The translations under genes and the position numbers were made by a program. Shown one piece after another: positions 18,828-20,116 of a stretch of 20,116 nt of DNA. The DNA is from CAYMUN01 sp964440265 (lineage in GTDB: Bacteria; Patescibacteriota; Saccharimonadia; Saccharimonadales; UBA4665), in assembly GCA_964440265.1 (NCBI GenBank), contig CAYTRU010000016.1, forward strand, positions 1 to 20,116, in the 5' to 3' direction. A model generated the notes under the pieces. That model did no database searches. It was given only the letters and a program-made list of their open reading frames with translations, and had not been told where the DNA came from. The stretch's first letter is position 1. The number at the start of each line of letters is the position of its first letter.

Positions 18828-20116
18828 GACCCCTCCTCTTTTACATAATCTTGCCAAGCCTTTGGCGGACGGTTTACGAGATCGGGATCGGCTAGACAGC
18901 GTAATAGTAACCGGCCAGTTTCGGCGTTCGTGACAAGCGGGATGTGGCTGTCGATAGCTAGTCGCCTAATGACGAAAGCATCCTTGTTATCTTCAGTAGG
19001 TGACGGGATGCTCATCACTAAGCCAATTTGTTGCTTGGCGATAGCCGACTTAATGCTAGGTTCGGTTTTGTCGATGATTTTGTGCAGCTTGGTAGTGCGA
19101 ACGCCGTGCGCTTTCAAGTAATCGTGTGTGCCGGCGGTGGAATAGATTTTCCAGCCTTGGCTCACCAAGTTAGCGGCTTCTTCGACAAATTTATGCTTGT
19201 GTTCATCAGGCAGGCTCAAAAACAGCGTGTGATTCGTAACTCGCTGATCAGTCGCCAGCCAAGAGCTATAAAAAGCTTCCTGGATATTGTCGCCGAAGCA
19301 GGCTACTTCACCAGTTGAAGCCATCTCGACACCGGCCACAGGATCGGCGCCTTTCAGGCGATTGTAGGAGAACTGGGGACTTTTGACGCCGACATAATTG
19401 TATTCCAGAGTCTGATAGTCGCTCGTGCTGGCAATGCCCAGGATTGCTTCGATAGCGATAGCGATAAAATTATGGCCAGTAACCTTGGAGACAAATGGGA
19501 AAGACCGTGAGGCCCGGACATTGCACTCGATAACCTTCAGTTCGTTATCTTTGGCTATGAACTGGACATTGAATGGGCCGGTGATGTTGAGGTTACTGAT
19601 GATTTGCTGGGTGATTAACTTGGCCTGACGCACTGTTTCCAGATATAGCCGCTGAGCCGGAAACACTACGGTGGCATCGCCGGAATGGATACCGGCATTT
19701 TCAATATGTTCGGAGATGGCGTAGATTTGCAGTTCCCCGTCTTTCGCGACGCCATCAATCTCGATTTCTTTAGAATTTTTAATAAAGTGCGAAATAACCA
19801 CTGGATGATCAGGCGATAGTGCCGCTGCCTCCACCAGGTAAAAAGCTAATTCCTTTTCATTAAATACGACATTCATGGCTCCGCCAGACAACACGTATGA
19901 AGGCCGGATAATGACCGGGTAGCCGACTTTTTTGGCAAAGGTTTTGGCCTTTTGCAGCGTACTGACTTCTTCCCATGTTGGCTGGTCAACGCCCAGCTCA
20001 GAGAGCATAGCCGAAAATTTTTGCCGGTCTTCGGCCCGGTCAATCTGATCGGGTGGGGTGCCGAGGATGGGGTAGCCAGCTTGGGCCAGTGGCAGGGCGA
20101 GGTTGTTGGCGATCTG
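18824..20116 (-). CDS. carB: Carbamoyl-phosphate synthase large subunit, C-terminal part (runs off right edge)
   Basis: The last 430 residues of a protein normally of about 1,070. The visible reading frame starts IANNLALPLAQAGYPILGT and PPDQIDRAEDRQKFS, the typical entrance to the second ATP-grasp half. It contains RPSYVLSGGAMNVVF, SEHIENAGIHSGDAT and ECNVRASRSFPFVSKVTG, the ATP- and metal-binding residues that phosphorylate carbamate. A C-terminal MGS-like allosteric domain follows, with KIYSTAGTHDYL and SPTEDNKDAFVIRRLAID. The enzyme makes carbamoyl phosphate for pyrB, with which it overlaps by 4 nt. The true start, promoter and any carA lie outside the window. No internal disruption is seen. 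Confidence 0.96.
   Translation of the reverse strand, partial: QIANNLALPLAQAGYPILGTPPDQIDRAEDRQKFSAMLSELGVDQPTWEEVSTLQKAKTFAKKVGYPVIIRPSYVLSGGAMNVVFNEKELAFYLVEAAALSPDHPVVISHFIKNSKEIEIDGVAKDGELQIYAISEHIENAGIHSGDATVVFPAQRLYLETVRQAKLITQQIISNLNITGPFNVQFIAKDNELKVIECNVRASRSFPFVSKVTGHNFIAIAIEAILGIASTSDYQTLEYNYVGVKSPQFSYNRLKGADPVAGVEMASTGEVACFGDNIQEAFYSSWLATDQRVTNHTLFLSLPDEHKHKFVEEAANLVSQGWKIYSTAGTHDYLKAHGVRTTKLHKIIDKTEPSIKSAIAKQQIGLVMSIPSPTEDNKDAFVIRRLAIDSHIPLVTNAETGRLLLRCLADPDLVNRPPKAWQDYVKEEGS

Noticed and set aside
1..20116. Mobile elements, CRISPR arrays, toxin-antitoxin or defence islands
   Set aside because: No transposase, integrase, cas gene, direct-repeat array or toxin/antitoxin pair is visible on either strand. 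The Clp-like pair is the only candidate for an uncharacterised multi-protein system.

Overview
The window looks like a chromosomal segment of a small-genome bacterium from the Candidate Phyla Radiation (Patescibacteria), most probably Saccharibacteria (TM7). The argument is indirect and no 16S gene is present. Genes are tightly packed with 1-4 nt stop/start overlaps, TGA is used as a normal stop (which argues against the recoded Gracilibacteria and Absconditabacteria), and G+C is moderate. A MacB-like ABC exporter lacks an adjacent periplasmic adaptor gene, which suits a single-membrane cell. A membrane-anchored Clp-type ATPase is paired with a tiny membrane protein. The reading frame entering the left edge (FDIDGT followed by RWQLYHAL) resembles HAD phosphatases I remember from Saccharibacteria. 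All of the sequence looks like ordinary core or metabolic chromosome; I see no insertion sequence, prophage, CRISPR array or integrase.

Layout. 1-1844 (minus): exonuclease III (xth), prolyl iminopeptidase and a HAD phosphatase that runs off the left edge, all overlapping. 1944-2660 (plus): UMP kinase (pyrH). 2720-5445 (minus): a 120-aa membrane protein overlapping a membrane-anchored Clp/Hsp100-like ATPase. 5446-6030: mostly non-coding, with tRNA-Ser(GGA) on the minus strand and a possible structured region. 6031-8165 (plus): ABC exporter ATPase and FtsX/MacB-type permease. 8211-9083 (plus): an unrecognised membrane protein whose 3' end overlaps the convergent Nramp-family transporter (9072-10475, minus). 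10561-14460 (minus): zwf, uppP, a PfkB kinase and VKOR. 14461-14679: a gap holding a very strong 92-nt palindrome. 14680-17005 (minus): purA and prs. 17084-17881 (plus): alpha/beta hydrolase, divergent from prs. 17901-20116 (minus): pyrB and the 3' part of carB.

The genes cover nucleotide supply (prs makes PRPP, purA makes adenylosuccinate, carB/pyrB begin pyrimidine synthesis, pyrH makes UDP), oxidative sugar metabolism (zwf), envelope lipid-carrier recycling (uppP), disulfide formation (VKOR), DNA repair (xth), metal uptake and export.

The strongest window-wide pattern concerns transcription and translation starts. Nearly every gene at the head of a transcription unit has an extended -10 box (TGnTAnnnT, often TACACT) ending only 6-15 nt before its start codon, implying leaderless or near-leaderless mRNAs. 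Several downstream genes in the same operons instead carry Shine-Dalgarno sequences. This rule also settles several start codons. The other notable items are the Clp-like ATPase, which lacks pore-loop aromatics and has a degenerate first ATPase domain; the 92-nt palindrome upstream of zwf; and the symmetric divergent prs/hydrolase promoter with a 12-bp inverted repeat.
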